A stretch of 11,281 nucleotides of DNA from Candidatus Brocadiaceae bacterium (GCA_003551785.1 PUNP01000848.1:1-11281); one strand, 5' to 3'; numbered from the stretch's first letter, positions 1 through 7,144 are shown. A program made the numbers and translations. Notes: a model not told the origin generated them from the sequence alone.

Positions 1-150
1 CGTTGCCGTTAATCTGCGCAAATCTGTGTAATCTGAGGACAGTCTCTTCGTCGTTGCCGTTGCCTTTTATCTTTTAAGCAAATCCCAGCCTTTTGCCGTT
101 CTCTGCGCTCTCTGCGTCCTCAGCGGTTAATCCGTTCCCGTCGTTGCCTT
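1..150. repeat. Short-repeat-rich non-coding region
   Basis: No credible gene lies in the first 292 bases. The stretch is built from short recurring words. CGTTGCCGTT occurs at 1-10 and again near 52-61, and GTTGCC or TTGCCGTT variants recur near 91-100 and 144-149. Three near-copies of AATCTGYGYA run through 11-36, and TCTCTGCGCTCTCTGCGTCC-like words follow near 99-120. Such TCTGCG/GTTGCC text looks like dispersed intergenic repeat material or an eroded repeat. I cannot assign a family. It may continue left of the window. Confidence 0.45.
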
Positions 151-227
151 TTCCCTGATTTCCTGAGTTCCAGATAATTTGTCGTAGTTTCTTTTCCGAT
201 TTTCCGGGTTAGGATTGGGACTTACAT

Positions 228-256
228 TTGCAAATTTCAATTCGCGAACGTAAAAT
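228..256 (+). promoter_or_regulatory. Promoter of the toxin-antitoxin pair, with two palindromes
   Basis: TTGCAA (228-233) and TAAAAT (251-256) are separated by 17 nt and match the sigma70 -35 and -10 consensus at 4/6 and 5/6. The perfect palindrome ATTTGCAAAT (226-235) covers the -35, and the perfect palindrome TTCGCGAA (241-248) sits just before the -10. Ribbon-helix-helix antitoxins usually autorepress by binding palindromes at this location, so these are candidate operators. The binding role is inference. Confidence 0.55.
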
Positions 257-292
257 GACAACTGTAAAAACATTTAATTTCAGGAGGTCATA

Positions 293-535
293 ATGATGAG
301 CAAACATCTTTCAATTAACCTGCCGGAGGTTATATATAAACAGTTAGAGCATATTGCTAATCAGCATCACTGCCGGATTGAAAATGAACTGAAAGCGGCA
401 ATCAAAATGTACTTGGAATCTAACCAAGTCCAAGACAATGGTAGTGAGGTTGACTCATTCTTTCAAATAGGAGGATCAGGCGAATCCGGGCTACAGGATC
501 TTGCAAAATCCCACGACAAACATCTTTATGAATAA
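293..535 (+). CDS. Ribbon-helix-helix antitoxin of a PIN-type toxin-antitoxin pair
   Basis: This is an 80-residue protein. Its first ~45 residues fit a ribbon-helix-helix DNA-binding fold: a beta strand (SKHLSINLPE), then helix 1 (VIYKQLEHIANQ) and helix 2 (RIENELKAAIKMYLES). The polar, flexible C-terminal half (about 46-80) is the part expected to wrap the toxin. AGGAGG at 282-287 precedes two adjacent ATGs. ATG 296 has the better spacing (8 nt) and would give a 79-residue product, while 293 has 5 nt. The stop codon overlaps the start of the PIN gene by 8 nt (528-535), a classic antitoxin-toxin coupling. The likely role is to neutralise the downstream RNase and autorepress at the palindromic promoter upstream. 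The family call comes from fold pattern and context rather than from a named homologue. Confidence 0.75.
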   Translation: MMSKHLSINLPEVIYKQLEHIANQHHCRIENELKAAIKMYLESNQVQDNGSEVDSFFQIGGSGESGLQDLAKSHDKHLYE

Positions 536-1019
536 CAAAACAATTTTTATAGACACAGGGGCATTTCTTGCACTTGAAGATACATCAGACCAATATCGCA
601 AAGTAGCACTGCAATTTCGGGATAATAACCTCGCTGAAAGCAGATATGGGCTTGTAACCTCCTCATACATTTTGGACGAGTCCCTCACTCTTATAAGAGC
701 TAAAATAGGAATTAAACAATCTATAGATTTTTGCAGGAAAATCCGTTCAAGCAACTTGCTGCGTATAGTTTCCATTACGAGGGACATAGAGACTGCTGCT
801 CTCGATCTGTTTGAACAGTATGACGACAAAGACTTCAGTTTTACTGATTGTATTAGTTTTGTCCTTATGGATGAGATAGGGATAAAAGAAGTTTTTGGCT
901 CGACCATCACTTTAAACAAATGGGTTTTACCATCCGACCGTGATTCTCACTTTGGTCGTCAAACCACGAGAGAGATGGAGACTCATTATCTTCCGAAGTT
1001 GTTTCGAGAATATCAATAA
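528..1019 (+). CDS. PIN-domain ribonuclease toxin, C-terminus frameshifted
   Basis: This is a VapC-like PIN-domain toxin, expected to be a Mg2+-dependent RNase. Acidic active-site residues are visible with the start at ATG 528: Asp9 (FIDTGAFLA), Glu51 (ILDES) and Asp107 (FSFTDCISF). I prefer ATG 528, which overlaps the antitoxin stop, over the in-frame TTG 501, which has poor Shine-Dalgarno spacing. The reading frame gives 163 residues, but after residue ~123 it loses PIN character. From the T5 run at 892-896, the -1 frame (896-943) reads WLDHHFKQMGFTIRP and then stops. This is the normal PIN C-terminus and includes the fourth acidic residue. The corrected protein would be ~138 residues, the usual family length. 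The tail encoded to 1019 is therefore probably out-of-frame sequence. Explanations are a one-base deletion (pseudogene), -1 slippage on TTTTT, or a homopolymer sequencing error. Confidence 0.8.
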   Translation: MNNKTIFIDTGAFLALEDTSDQYRKVALQFRDNNLAESRYGLVTSSYILDESLTLIRAKIGIKQSIDFCRKIRSSNLLRIVSITRDIETAALDLFEQYDDKDFSFTDCISFVLMDEIGIKEVFGSTITLNKWVLPSDRDSHFGRQTTREMETHYLPKLFREYQ

Positions 1020-1025
1020 CCTTTC

Positions 1026-1053
1026 TCAGGCTCTAATATTCTCCTGACTTTTT
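1026..1053 (+). terminator. Possible weak terminator after the toxin gene
   Basis: TCAGG (1026-1030) and CCTGA (1043-1047) can pair as a 5-bp stem with a 12-nt loop, followed by T5 (1049-1053). The stem is short, so this is a weak candidate for separating the toxin-antitoxin transcript from lipA. Confidence 0.25.
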
Positions 1054-1115
1054 AATCATAAAAAAATCTACGAAGTTGAAGGGCCAACCTTATTCTACAC
1101 ACCCAAAGATAATAC

Positions 1116-1991
1116 ATGGTTGCAAAAAAAAGAAAACTGCCCGTATGGCTGAAAAAAAAATTGCCGCATCCTAACGAGTTGAGTCACGTTAAGGGCACGC
1201 TTGACCGGCTGGAACTGGAGACGGTCTGCCGTGAGGCGCATTGCCCTAACCTCTGTGAATGCTTTGCGCGGGGAACGGCAACGTTCATGATTTTGGGAGC
1301 CTCATGCACCAGAAATTGCCGGTTCTGCGCCGTAAATCATGATGCCCAACCGCTACCACCGGCCGCAGACGAACCGGAGAGAGTCGCCGAAGCTGTGCGT
1401 AAGCTTGAACTGAACCATGTCGTTATTACCAGCGTTACCAGGGATGATTTACCCGACGGCGGCAGCGGGCATTTCGCTGGTACTATCACAACAATAAGGG
1501 ATACTTGTGATAGCAAAATCACTGTTGAGGTCTTGACGCCGGATTTCAAAGGCGATGCCGACAGCATCGACAGGGTTATTCATGCCGCTCCTGACGTATT
1601 TAATCACAATATTGAAACGGTGCCGCGGCTCTATCACTCAGTCCGGCCGGATGCCAGTTATGAACGCTCGCTGTCGCTGCTCAGCCGGGTGGCCCGGGCA
1701 GGGCTTGTTGCCAAAAGCGGGATGATGCTGGGGATGGGCGAAACAGAAGAGGAAATCATCCGGGTGATGCAGGATTTAGTTAATGCCGGATGTCAATTGC
1801 TCACACTTGGACAATATCTGGCCCCCTCGGATAAGCATTATGGGGTCCGGGAGTTTTTGGCTCCGGAGGTATTTGAAAAATTGGGCGCGCAAGCTTATGA
1901 TATAGGCTTTCAAGACGTGGCCAGTGCGCCTTTTGTGCGCAGCAGTTATCACGCGGAAGAGATGATTCAATCGAACATGGAGGTGCAATGA
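1116..1991 (+). CDS. lipA: Lipoyl synthase (radical SAM)
   Basis: LipA inserts two sulfur atoms into the octanoyl chain carried on lipoyl domains, completing the lipoate cofactor of 2-oxoacid dehydrogenases and the glycine cleavage H protein. The 291-residue length is typical. The auxiliary [4Fe-4S] cluster ligands form CX4CX5C at Cys38, Cys43 and Cys49. The radical SAM cluster ligands form CX3CX2C at Cys64, Cys68 and Cys71 (SCTRNCRFC), followed by AVNHD. The motifs TSVTRDDLPDGG and GLMLG-like GMMLGMGET are present. The C-terminal RSSYHAEE (275-282) carries the conserved serine that ligates the auxiliary cluster. An additional Cys47 lies between two auxiliary ligands (PNLCEC), where the family usually has a small or polar residue. 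The TGA overlaps the next gene's first ATG (ATGA), indicating translational coupling. No lipB or lplA lies in the window. Confidence 0.97.
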   Translation: MVAKKRKLPVWLKKKLPHPNELSHVKGTLDRLELETVCREAHCPNLCECFARGTATFMILGASCTRNCRFCAVNHDAQPLPPAADEPERVAEAVRKLELNHVVITSVTRDDLPDGGSGHFAGTITTIRDTCDSKITVEVLTPDFKGDADSIDRVIHAAPDVFNHNIETVPRLYHSVRPDASYERSLSLLSRVARAGLVAKSGMMLGMGETEEEIIRVMQDLVNAGCQLLTLGQYLAPSDKHYGVREFLAPEVFEKLGAQAYDIGFQDVASAPFVRSSYHAEEMIQSNMEVQ

Positions 1992-2230
1992 TGGATTTTG
2001 ATGTTAAGCTGCCGGAATTAGGTGATGATGCAGGTGAAGAGGCGGAGGTTTCTTTTTGGTATATCGACCCAGGTGAAATTATTGAGGAAGGGGATGATCT
2101 GGTGGAGATGGTTACTGACAAAGCCGCTTTCACCGTTCCCGCTCCGAAATCCGGCAAATTGGTAGATGTCGTGACACCGGAGGGTGAGATGGTCAAGGTC
2201 GGCGATACTATGGGAATTTTAGAGATTTGA
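1988..2230 (+). CDS. Free-standing lipoyl-domain protein
   Basis: The whole 80-residue protein is a single biotinyl/lipoyl-attachment domain of the 2-oxoacid dehydrogenase E2 type. It begins KLPELGDDAGEEAEV and has the hairpin EMVTDKAAFTVPAP, which presents the acceptor Lys45. It ends with the second half-domain GKLVDVVTPEGEMVKVGDTMGILEI. No catalytic domain, E1/E3-binding domain or linker follows, unlike E2 proteins. The start may be ATG 1988, overlapping the lipA stop, or ATG 1991. GGAGG at 1979-1983, inside the lipA end, is spaced better for 1991. The TDKA context favours lipoylation over biotinylation, which usually has MKM, so the neighbouring LipA could act on it. It may be a mobile lipoyl carrier for a dehydrogenase encoded elsewhere. 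That role is inference; the domain identity is clear. Confidence 0.88.
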   Translation: MMDFDVKLPELGDDAGEEAEVSFWYIDPGEIIEEGDDLVEMVTDKAAFTVPAPKSGKLVDVVTPEGEMVKVGDTMGILEI

Positions 2231-2231
2231 T

Positions 2232-3251
2232 ATGAGTTCAGGCACGGGCAATATTCATCATCGGTCGGAAGGCTTGCTTAGAACCCAGCTTCGCAACGGT
2301 GTGCTGCCACACGCGCATCTTTTTATCGGACCGGCGGGCGTAGGCCGTGCTGATCTGGCAAAAAGACTGGCTAATGCAATATTCTGTATGGAAAACGCCG
2401 ATTCACCTTGTGGTGCCTGCAAGGCCTGCCGAATGTTTGCCAGCGATGAACATCCGGATTACCATGAGTTTGCTGTTCCGGAAGACCGCCAATCCTTCCC
2501 CATAGAAAATATCAGACAACTCCAGGCGGAGGCCGCTCGCAAGCCCGTCATGGGCAATTTGAGAGTATTTGTCATTAGGGACGCAGAAAAGATGACGATC
2601 GAGGCGTCCAATTGTTTCCTCAAAACACTCGAAGAGCCGCCCGGCGAATGCTACATTATTCTCATAGCGGCCGGTATACATGACTTGCCTGAGACTATCG
2701 CCAGTCGGTGCCAAATAACCAAATTAACCGGCGTGCAGCCTGAAAAGGTAGCCGAAAAACTGAGAACCGGCGATGTTGATGAGGCGGACATCCCATGGCT
2801 CGCTCAACGGAGCTGGGGCAGCCCGGGCAGGGCGGAAAAATTCAGTGAGCTGCGGCTGCACGATTTCAATAACGCTCTACTGGACAGAGTCGTCAATCTG
2901 CGTCTTGAAGATAATTTCAAATTGAGCGATTTCATGCAGGTAAGCGTGAAAAAACTCGGCAAAAACGCCGCAGAACAGCGTAAAGCCACGCAGGAGGCGC
3001 TCGAGTGCCTGGCAATAATTTTCAGGGATCTTGCCCTGCTGAAACAGGAACCGGATGCCGATATTTTTAATCAGCACCATCGTGAAAAACTTCTGGAATA
3101 TGCAGGAAAATGCGACCTGGATGCTTTCCTGGACTCGGCGGATAAAACCTTTGAAGCATTGGAAAAAGTAGGAAATAATATCAACAGGCGCATTGTTCTG
3201 GACGACCTGTTCACTTCCCTGGGGATGTATCTAACCGCAGGGGGGATTTAA
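2232..3251 (+). CDS. holB: DNA polymerase III delta' subunit-like clamp-loader ATPase
   Basis: This is a clamp-loader AAA+ subunit of 339 residues, close to the ~330 of delta'. The order is: P-loop region GPAGVGRADL (33-42); a zinc module with Cys52, Cys60, Cys63 and Cys66 (CX7CX2CX2C), then HPDYHEF; IENIRQLQ; the Walker B-like VFVIRDAEKM (112-121); NCFLKTLEEPP (127-137); and the SRC motif at 158-160 (TIASRCQ), whose arginine acts as a finger in the neighbouring subunit. The P-loop lysine is Arg39, consistent with a non-hydrolysing delta' rather than the gamma/tau motor. The C-terminal ~150 residues are helical, like the delta' collar domain, and are poorly conserved. It starts 1 nt after the lipoyl-domain stop, so the two genes are probably cotranscribed although functionally unrelated. 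The main alternative is a generic AAA+ clamp-loader paralogue. Confidence 0.82.
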   Translation: MSSGTGNIHHRSEGLLRTQLRNGVLPHAHLFIGPAGVGRADLAKRLANAIFCMENADSPCGACKACRMFASDEHPDYHEFAVPEDRQSFPIENIRQLQAEAARKPVMGNLRVFVIRDAEKMTIEASNCFLKTLEEPPGECYIILIAAGIHDLPETIASRCQITKLTGVQPEKVAEKLRTGDVDEADIPWLAQRSWGSPGRAEKFSELRLHDFNNALLDRVVNLRLEDNFKLSDFMQVSVKKLGKNAAEQRKATQEALECLAIIFRDLALLKQEPDADIFNQHHREKLLEYAGKCDLDAFLDSADKTFEALEKVGNNINRRIVLDDLFTSLGMYLTAGGI

Positions 3252-3305
3252 TTTCGAACCTGTTGCATAATCTTTGATGAAAAATTAAATTTAATATCTC
3301 TAAAA

Positions 3306-4337
3306 ATGGAAACTAAAAAAATAACTTCGGAAGCAGAGCTTGATGAAATTTTGTCCCGTACCACTCCCGATCTGGTAGAAATGATGGGGCGCTTGGAAGG
3401 CGATATAATGATTCTCGGTATAGGCGGGAAAATGGGAACGACCGTAGGCCTCCAGGCGCTGCGTGCTGTAAAGGAATCCGGAGTGAGTCGAAGAATAATC
3501 GGAGTTTCCCGGTTCTCTTCTCCCCAAACCCGCTCTTTTCTTGAAGAGGCGGGGATAGAGACAATCGCTTGCGATTTGCTTGACCCTGAATCAGTAAAAA
3601 GCTTGCCTCGCACACCGAACGTGCTGTTTCTTGCCGGGCGCAAGTTCGGCACTGATGGCCAGGAACCGCTCACCTGGGCGATTAACACCTATGCAGCGGC
3701 TAATGTAGCAAAGCATTATGAAAATTGCAGAATTGTCGCCTTCTCCACCGGCAACGTCTACCCTTTCGTCTCCCCCTCAAGCGCTGGATGCACTGAATCA
3801 ACCACTCCGGAGCCGATAGGTGAATACGCACAGTCGTGTCTGGGGAGGGAACGCGTCTTTGAGTATTTCTGTTCACAAGATGGAACACCTTTATGCATTT
3901 ACAGGCTCAACTACGCTTGTGATCTGCGCTATGGGGTCTTACACGATATTGGCACCCGGATTTGGAATCAGGAGCCTGTGGACTTGACCGTGGGGTTCGT
4001 CAACCTTATCTGGCAGGGCGATGCCTCAGCTATTGCTCTTTTATGTCTTGAGCTTTGTAGTCAGCCGAAAGAGATAATTAATGTGACAGGCCCGGAAATC
4101 TTTTCGGTTAGGGAAATAGCGGAAGCATTTGCCGATATTATGGATAGAAAAGTCGTCTTCACCGGTCATGAAAAACAAAAAGCGCTGCTGAGCAACGCTG
4201 AAAAAGCGACGAAACTTTTCGGTGAACCGACAGTCAGCCTGCAAACAATGATCAAATGGACAGCCGAGTGGATAATGCAAGGCGGTTCGGCATTAGGGAA
4301 GCCCACTCATTTCAATGTGAACAACGGCAAGTTTTAA
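3306..4337 (+). CDS. Atypical NAD(P)-dependent epimerase/dehydratase (extended SDR)
   Basis: This 343-residue Rossmann-fold protein resembles the NAD-dependent epimerase/dehydratase family. After a ~33-residue helical N-terminal extension come the dinucleotide-binding strand and turn DIMILGIGGKMG (33-44), CDLLD (89-93, adenine contact), VLFLAGRKFG (106-115), WAINTY (124-129, equivalent of the usual xxVNxxG region) and VAFSTGNVYP (144-153). The last carries the Ser147/Thr148 catalytic position. The catalytic-tyrosine segment reads GEYAQSCLGRER: Tyr174 is present but Cys178 stands where YxxxK needs lysine. It may therefore bind NAD(P) with altered catalysis, or use another base. The C-terminal domain (INVTGPEIFSVREIAEAFADIM) is of the substrate-binding type. 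No strong Shine-Dalgarno is seen before ATG 3306. A DHDPS-like aldolase follows after 70 nt, suggesting a shared pathway. The substrate is unknown. Confidence 0.8.
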   Translation: METKKITSEAELDEILSRTTPDLVEMMGRLEGDIMILGIGGKMGTTVGLQALRAVKESGVSRRIIGVSRFSSPQTRSFLEEAGIETIACDLLDPESVKSLPRTPNVLFLAGRKFGTDGQEPLTWAINTYAAANVAKHYENCRIVAFSTGNVYPFVSPSSAGCTESTTPEPIGEYAQSCLGRERVFEYFCSQDGTPLCIYRLNYACDLRYGVLHDIGTRIWNQEPVDLTVGFVNLIWQGDASAIALLCLELCSQPKEIINVTGPEIFSVREIAEAFADIMDRKVVFTGHEKQKALLSNAEKATKLFGEPTVSLQTMIKWTAEWIMQGGSALGKPTHFNVNNGKF

Positions 4338-4407
4338 TTCTGTAAACCCCCAATAAATATTACTATTTTCTATTTACTAAGTTGATTAAGAAGTAGGTGA
4401 TACCATA

Positions 4408-5481
4408 ATGAAAATAAGCGACATACCGGAAACGATTATCCGTAACATACGTGAGGGCACAGTGATACCGGCCATGCCGCTTGCCCTTACTGGTGAACGT
4501 CAATTCAGCGAACGTTACCAGCGCACGCTTGTGAGATACTATATCGATGCAGGTGCCGGGGGGTTGGCTGTCGGAGTCCATTCTACACAATTTGAGATTC
4601 GCGACCCCGATGTAGGTCTTTTCGAACCTGTTTTGAAACTGGCATCGCAAGAGATCGACAGCTATAGCGAGAAGCGCGGGGTACACGTGGCTAAAATTGC
4701 CGGAGTCTGCGGAAAAACTCCCCAGGCGATCAAAGAAGCCGAGTTTGCCGCCGGCTGCGGCTACCACGCATGTTTGCTGAACGTTAAAGCTTTGAAGGGC
4801 GCTGACGGTGAAAAGCTCATCGAGCATTGCCGATATGTTGCCGATATTATGCCCGTCATTGGATTCTACCTTCAAACGCCACTGGGGGGACTGAGGTTAT
4901 CCAGGTACTTTTGGGAAAACTTTGCCCGTATCGACAATACACTGGCCGTCAAAATCGCGTCTTTCGACCGCTATCAAACCCTGGAAACTATCCAGGGAAT
5001 ATGCAATGCCGGTAAAGCCAATGAAATATCGCTGTATACAGGCAACGATGACAATATTGTCGTCGACCTGCTGACGACCTATGAACTGACGGATAAAGAT
5101 GGTGAAAAGAGGAAAATGCGGTTTGTCGGCGGCCTGCTGGGGCATTGGGCCGTTTGGACAAAAAAGGCGGTCGAGCTTCTGGCGGAAATCAAGAAAATCC
5201 GTGAAGCGGATGAGATACCTGCCTGGATGCTTACCCGGGCCGCAGAAGTGACCGACACTAATTCCGCCATCTTTGACCCACAAAATGACTTTGCGGGCTG
5301 CGTCCCGGGCATCCACGAGATACTTCATCGGCAGGGCCTTCTGGAAAGCACTGTATGCATCGACCCCGATCATCAACTTTCAGACGGACAAATTGCTGAA
5401 ATCGACCGTGTATGCCGCCAGTATCCCCATCTTACTGACGACTCTTTCGTAAGTCAACATCTTGAAAATTGGATTGATTAA
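4408..5481 (+). CDS. DHDPS/N-acetylneuraminate lyase-family aldolase
   Basis: This is a TIM-barrel class I (Schiff-base) lyase or aldolase of the DapA/NanA superfamily. Lys182 in LAVKIAS is the expected imine-forming lysine. Tyr154 (GFYLQTP) is the matching catalytic tyrosine, and the 28-residue gap equals that in E. coli DapA (Tyr133/Lys161). The substrate-specificity loop that is normally GTTGE reads GVHSTQF (56-62), and YNxP has become YLQTP. It is therefore unlikely to be true dihydrodipicolinate synthase. The protein is 357 residues against ~295 usual, with a C-terminal extension of roughly 55-60 residues (DPQNDFAGC to the end). AGGTGA at 4395-4400 is a suitable ribosome-binding site for ATG 4408. 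It probably cleaves or condenses a 2-keto sugar acid together with the upstream SDR. Fold and mechanism are firm; the reaction is unknown. Confidence 0.85.
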   Translation: MKISDIPETIIRNIREGTVIPAMPLALTGERQFSERYQRTLVRYYIDAGAGGLAVGVHSTQFEIRDPDVGLFEPVLKLASQEIDSYSEKRGVHVAKIAGVCGKTPQAIKEAEFAAGCGYHACLLNVKALKGADGEKLIEHCRYVADIMPVIGFYLQTPLGGLRLSRYFWENFARIDNTLAVKIASFDRYQTLETIQGICNAGKANEISLYTGNDDNIVVDLLTTYELTDKDGEKRKMRFVGGLLGHWAVWTKKAVELLAEIKKIREADEIPAWMLTRAAEVTDTNSAIFDPQNDFAGCVPGIHEILHRQGLLESTVCIDPDHQLSDGQIAEIDRVCRQYPHLTDDSFVSQHLENWID

Positions 5482-5491
5482 TTTAAAGTCC

Positions 5492-5779
5492 TCAGTGAAC
5501 CCCGTAACATCACCACCGTGCCCTGTGCCGGTGGAATGATGATTATTAGCTACTGCAGGCATAATCAACATATTCCGCCGTGTTTCCGCCCAGTTCGCCC
5601 CCTCCGGCGCTTGCGATGTAATCTATCATTCATCTCAAATCAGTAGCGCAAGCGCCGCAGGGGGCGGGCTGGGCGGAAACACGGCTACGGTGTGAGAAAT
5701 CGGCACTTAGCTATGAATCATCATCCCACCGGCACAGGGCACGGTGGTGATGCCGTAAATATGCTACGGAGTTCACTGA
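5492..5779. repeat. 288-bp imperfect palindromic element (MITE-like)
   Basis: This fills most of the 329-nt gap between the aldolase and GH4 genes. The ends are inverted: TCAGTGAAC (5492-5500) pairs with GTTCACTGA (5771-5779), extending to 17/19 over 5492-5510 versus 5761-5779. A second arm pair, 5509-5544 versus 5716-5751, matches 35/36. An inner pair, 5578-5615 versus 5647-5684, matches 35/38 and closes a 31-nt loop. The segments between arms (5545-5577 and 5685-5715) have diverged, and the right arm carries a 9-nt insertion (5752-5760). It could be a non-autonomous transposable element or two repeat copies inserted head to head. Read as RNA it would fold into one long hairpin between two cotranscribed genes. 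No clear target-site duplication is visible and it has no ORF. Confidence 0.8.
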
Positions 5780-5810
5780 ATTTTTCACTTTATGTAAAGG
5801 AGATATTACA

Positions 5811-7130
5811 ATGAAAAAATTTGCTTTTATCGGTGCGGGAAGTTTTGGGTTTACAAGAGGTCTGGTTAAAGATATCCTCTCTTTCCCAGCATTCGCCGAC
5901 AGTGAAATAGTGTTAATGGATATTGATAAAAAACGTTTGTCGTATATTGAAAAAGCGGTGAAAAAAATTACAGTTTATGGCAATTATCCGGCGAAAGTGA
6001 CCGCTACCACTGACCGCAAGGAGGCTTTGCAAGATGCCGACGGTGTACTGATAACCATCCTCCATGGCGGCGTACAGATTTGGAGAAAAGATATTGAAAT
6101 CCCCAAAAAATATGGCGTGGATATCAATGTCGGCGATACGCGGGGGCCGTCAGGTATTTTCAGAGCACTGCGCACCATACCCGAGATGGTAGATATAGCC
6201 AGGGACGTTGAAAAATATTGCCCCGATGCCATTGCTCTTAATTATACTAACCCCATGGCTATGCTGATACGCGCCGTGCAGACTGAATGCGACATCAATA
6301 TAAACGGACTCTGTCACAGCGTTCAGGGCACGGCTTCCATGCTTGCTGATTGGATCGGAGCACCGATGGACGAAATTACTTATTTTTGTGCGGGCATAAA
6401 CCATCAGGCCTGGTACCTCGACTATAAATGGAACGGGAAAGATGCCTACCCACTTATACGAGAAGCCATCGTTAATAACCAGGATATATATAATAAGGAA
6501 CAGGTGCGAAATGAGATGTTCCTGCATCTGGACTATTATGTAACGGAATCGAGCGGTCACAATTCCGAATATAACCCATGGTTCCGAAAAAGACAGGATT
6601 TGATCGAAAAATATTGCACTCAAGGCACGGGATGGAACCCGGGCGAGTATGCTTATATCCTGAATGAGTATCTCAGGCGTGAAGAAGAGTGGGAAAAAGA
6701 CATAAAAGAATGGTTGGATAAAGAAGAACTGAACCTCGAAAGAGGAAACGAATATGCCGCTTCGATTTTCAATGCAGTTTTCGGTGACGGTACCTTGTTT
6801 GAATTCAACGGTAACGTTCGGAATTTCGGGCTGATAGAAAACTTGCCCGAAGGATGTTGTGTCGAAGTCCCGGTGCTTGCTTCCCCGCGTGGGCTGGACC
6901 CGCTGCGTGCAGGAAAACTACCCGAGCAGCTTGCTGTTCTCAATAACATCAACGCCGGTTGTGAGGAGTTAGCCGTGGAAGGTGCCTTGACGGGAAATAA
7001 AAGAAAAGTATTCCATGCCATTGCTATGGACCCGCTCACTTCGGCAGTGCTAAGCCTGAAAGAAATTGAAGGTATGGTTAATGAAATGTTCGAGGCCAAT
7101 AAAGAATGGCTGCCGAGGTTCAATGTGTAA
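5811..7130 (+). CDS. GH4 glycosidase, CHSV type (alpha-galactosidase/galacturonidase-like)
   Basis: GH4 enzymes cleave glycosides by an NAD+- and Mn2+-dependent oxidation-elimination mechanism. The N-terminus is a dinucleotide fold: [18 protein letters not shown] (6-23) and [10 protein letters not shown] (34-43). It is followed by [17 protein letters not shown] (108-124) and NYTNPM (144-149). The metal-binding Cys168 and His169 lie in GLCHSVQGT and His198 in GINHQAW. The CHSV signature is associated with MelA-like alpha-galactosidases and related galacturonidases, and differs from the CNVP signature of 6-phospho-glycosidases. Thus an unphosphorylated substrate is likely. At 439 residues it is full length. 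AAAGGAGA (5796-5803) gives a strong ribosome-binding site 7 nt before ATG 5811. No signal peptide is seen, so it is cytoplasmic and needs an imported oligosaccharide. The upstream palindromic element separates it from the aldolase gene. The exact sugar cannot be read from the sequence. Confidence 0.9.
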   Translation: MKKFAFIGAGSFGFTRGLVKDILSFPAFADSEIVLMDIDKKRLSYIEKAVKKITVYGNYPAKVTATTDRKEALQDADGVLITILHGGVQIWRKDIEIPKKYGVDINVGDTRGPSGIFRALRTIPEMVDIARDVEKYCPDAIALNYTNPMAMLIRAVQTECDININGLCHSVQGTASMLADWIGAPMDEITYFCAGINHQAWYLDYKWNGKDAYPLIREAIVNNQDIYNKEQVRNEMFLHLDYYVTESSGHNSEYNPWFRKRQDLIEKYCTQGTGWNPGEYAYILNEYLRREEEWEKDIKEWLDKEELNLERGNEYAASIFNAVFGDGTLFEFNGNVRNFGLIENLPEGCCVEVPVLASPRGLDPLRAGKLPEQLAVLNNINAGCEELAVEGALTGNKRKVFHAIAMDPLTSAVLSLKEIEGMVNEMFEANKEWLPRFNV

Positions 7131-7144
7131 TGAGCTTTTGAGCA

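Noticed and set aside
501..527. TTG start for the PIN toxin 27 nt upstream of ATG 528
   Set aside because: The AGGA before it is only about 2 nt away, and the nine added residues precede the conserved FIDTG strand without family support.
5480..5785. AATTT on both sides of the palindromic element as a target-site duplication
   Set aside because: The copies are not immediately adjacent to the inverted ends on the left side, and the word is common in AT-rich flanks.
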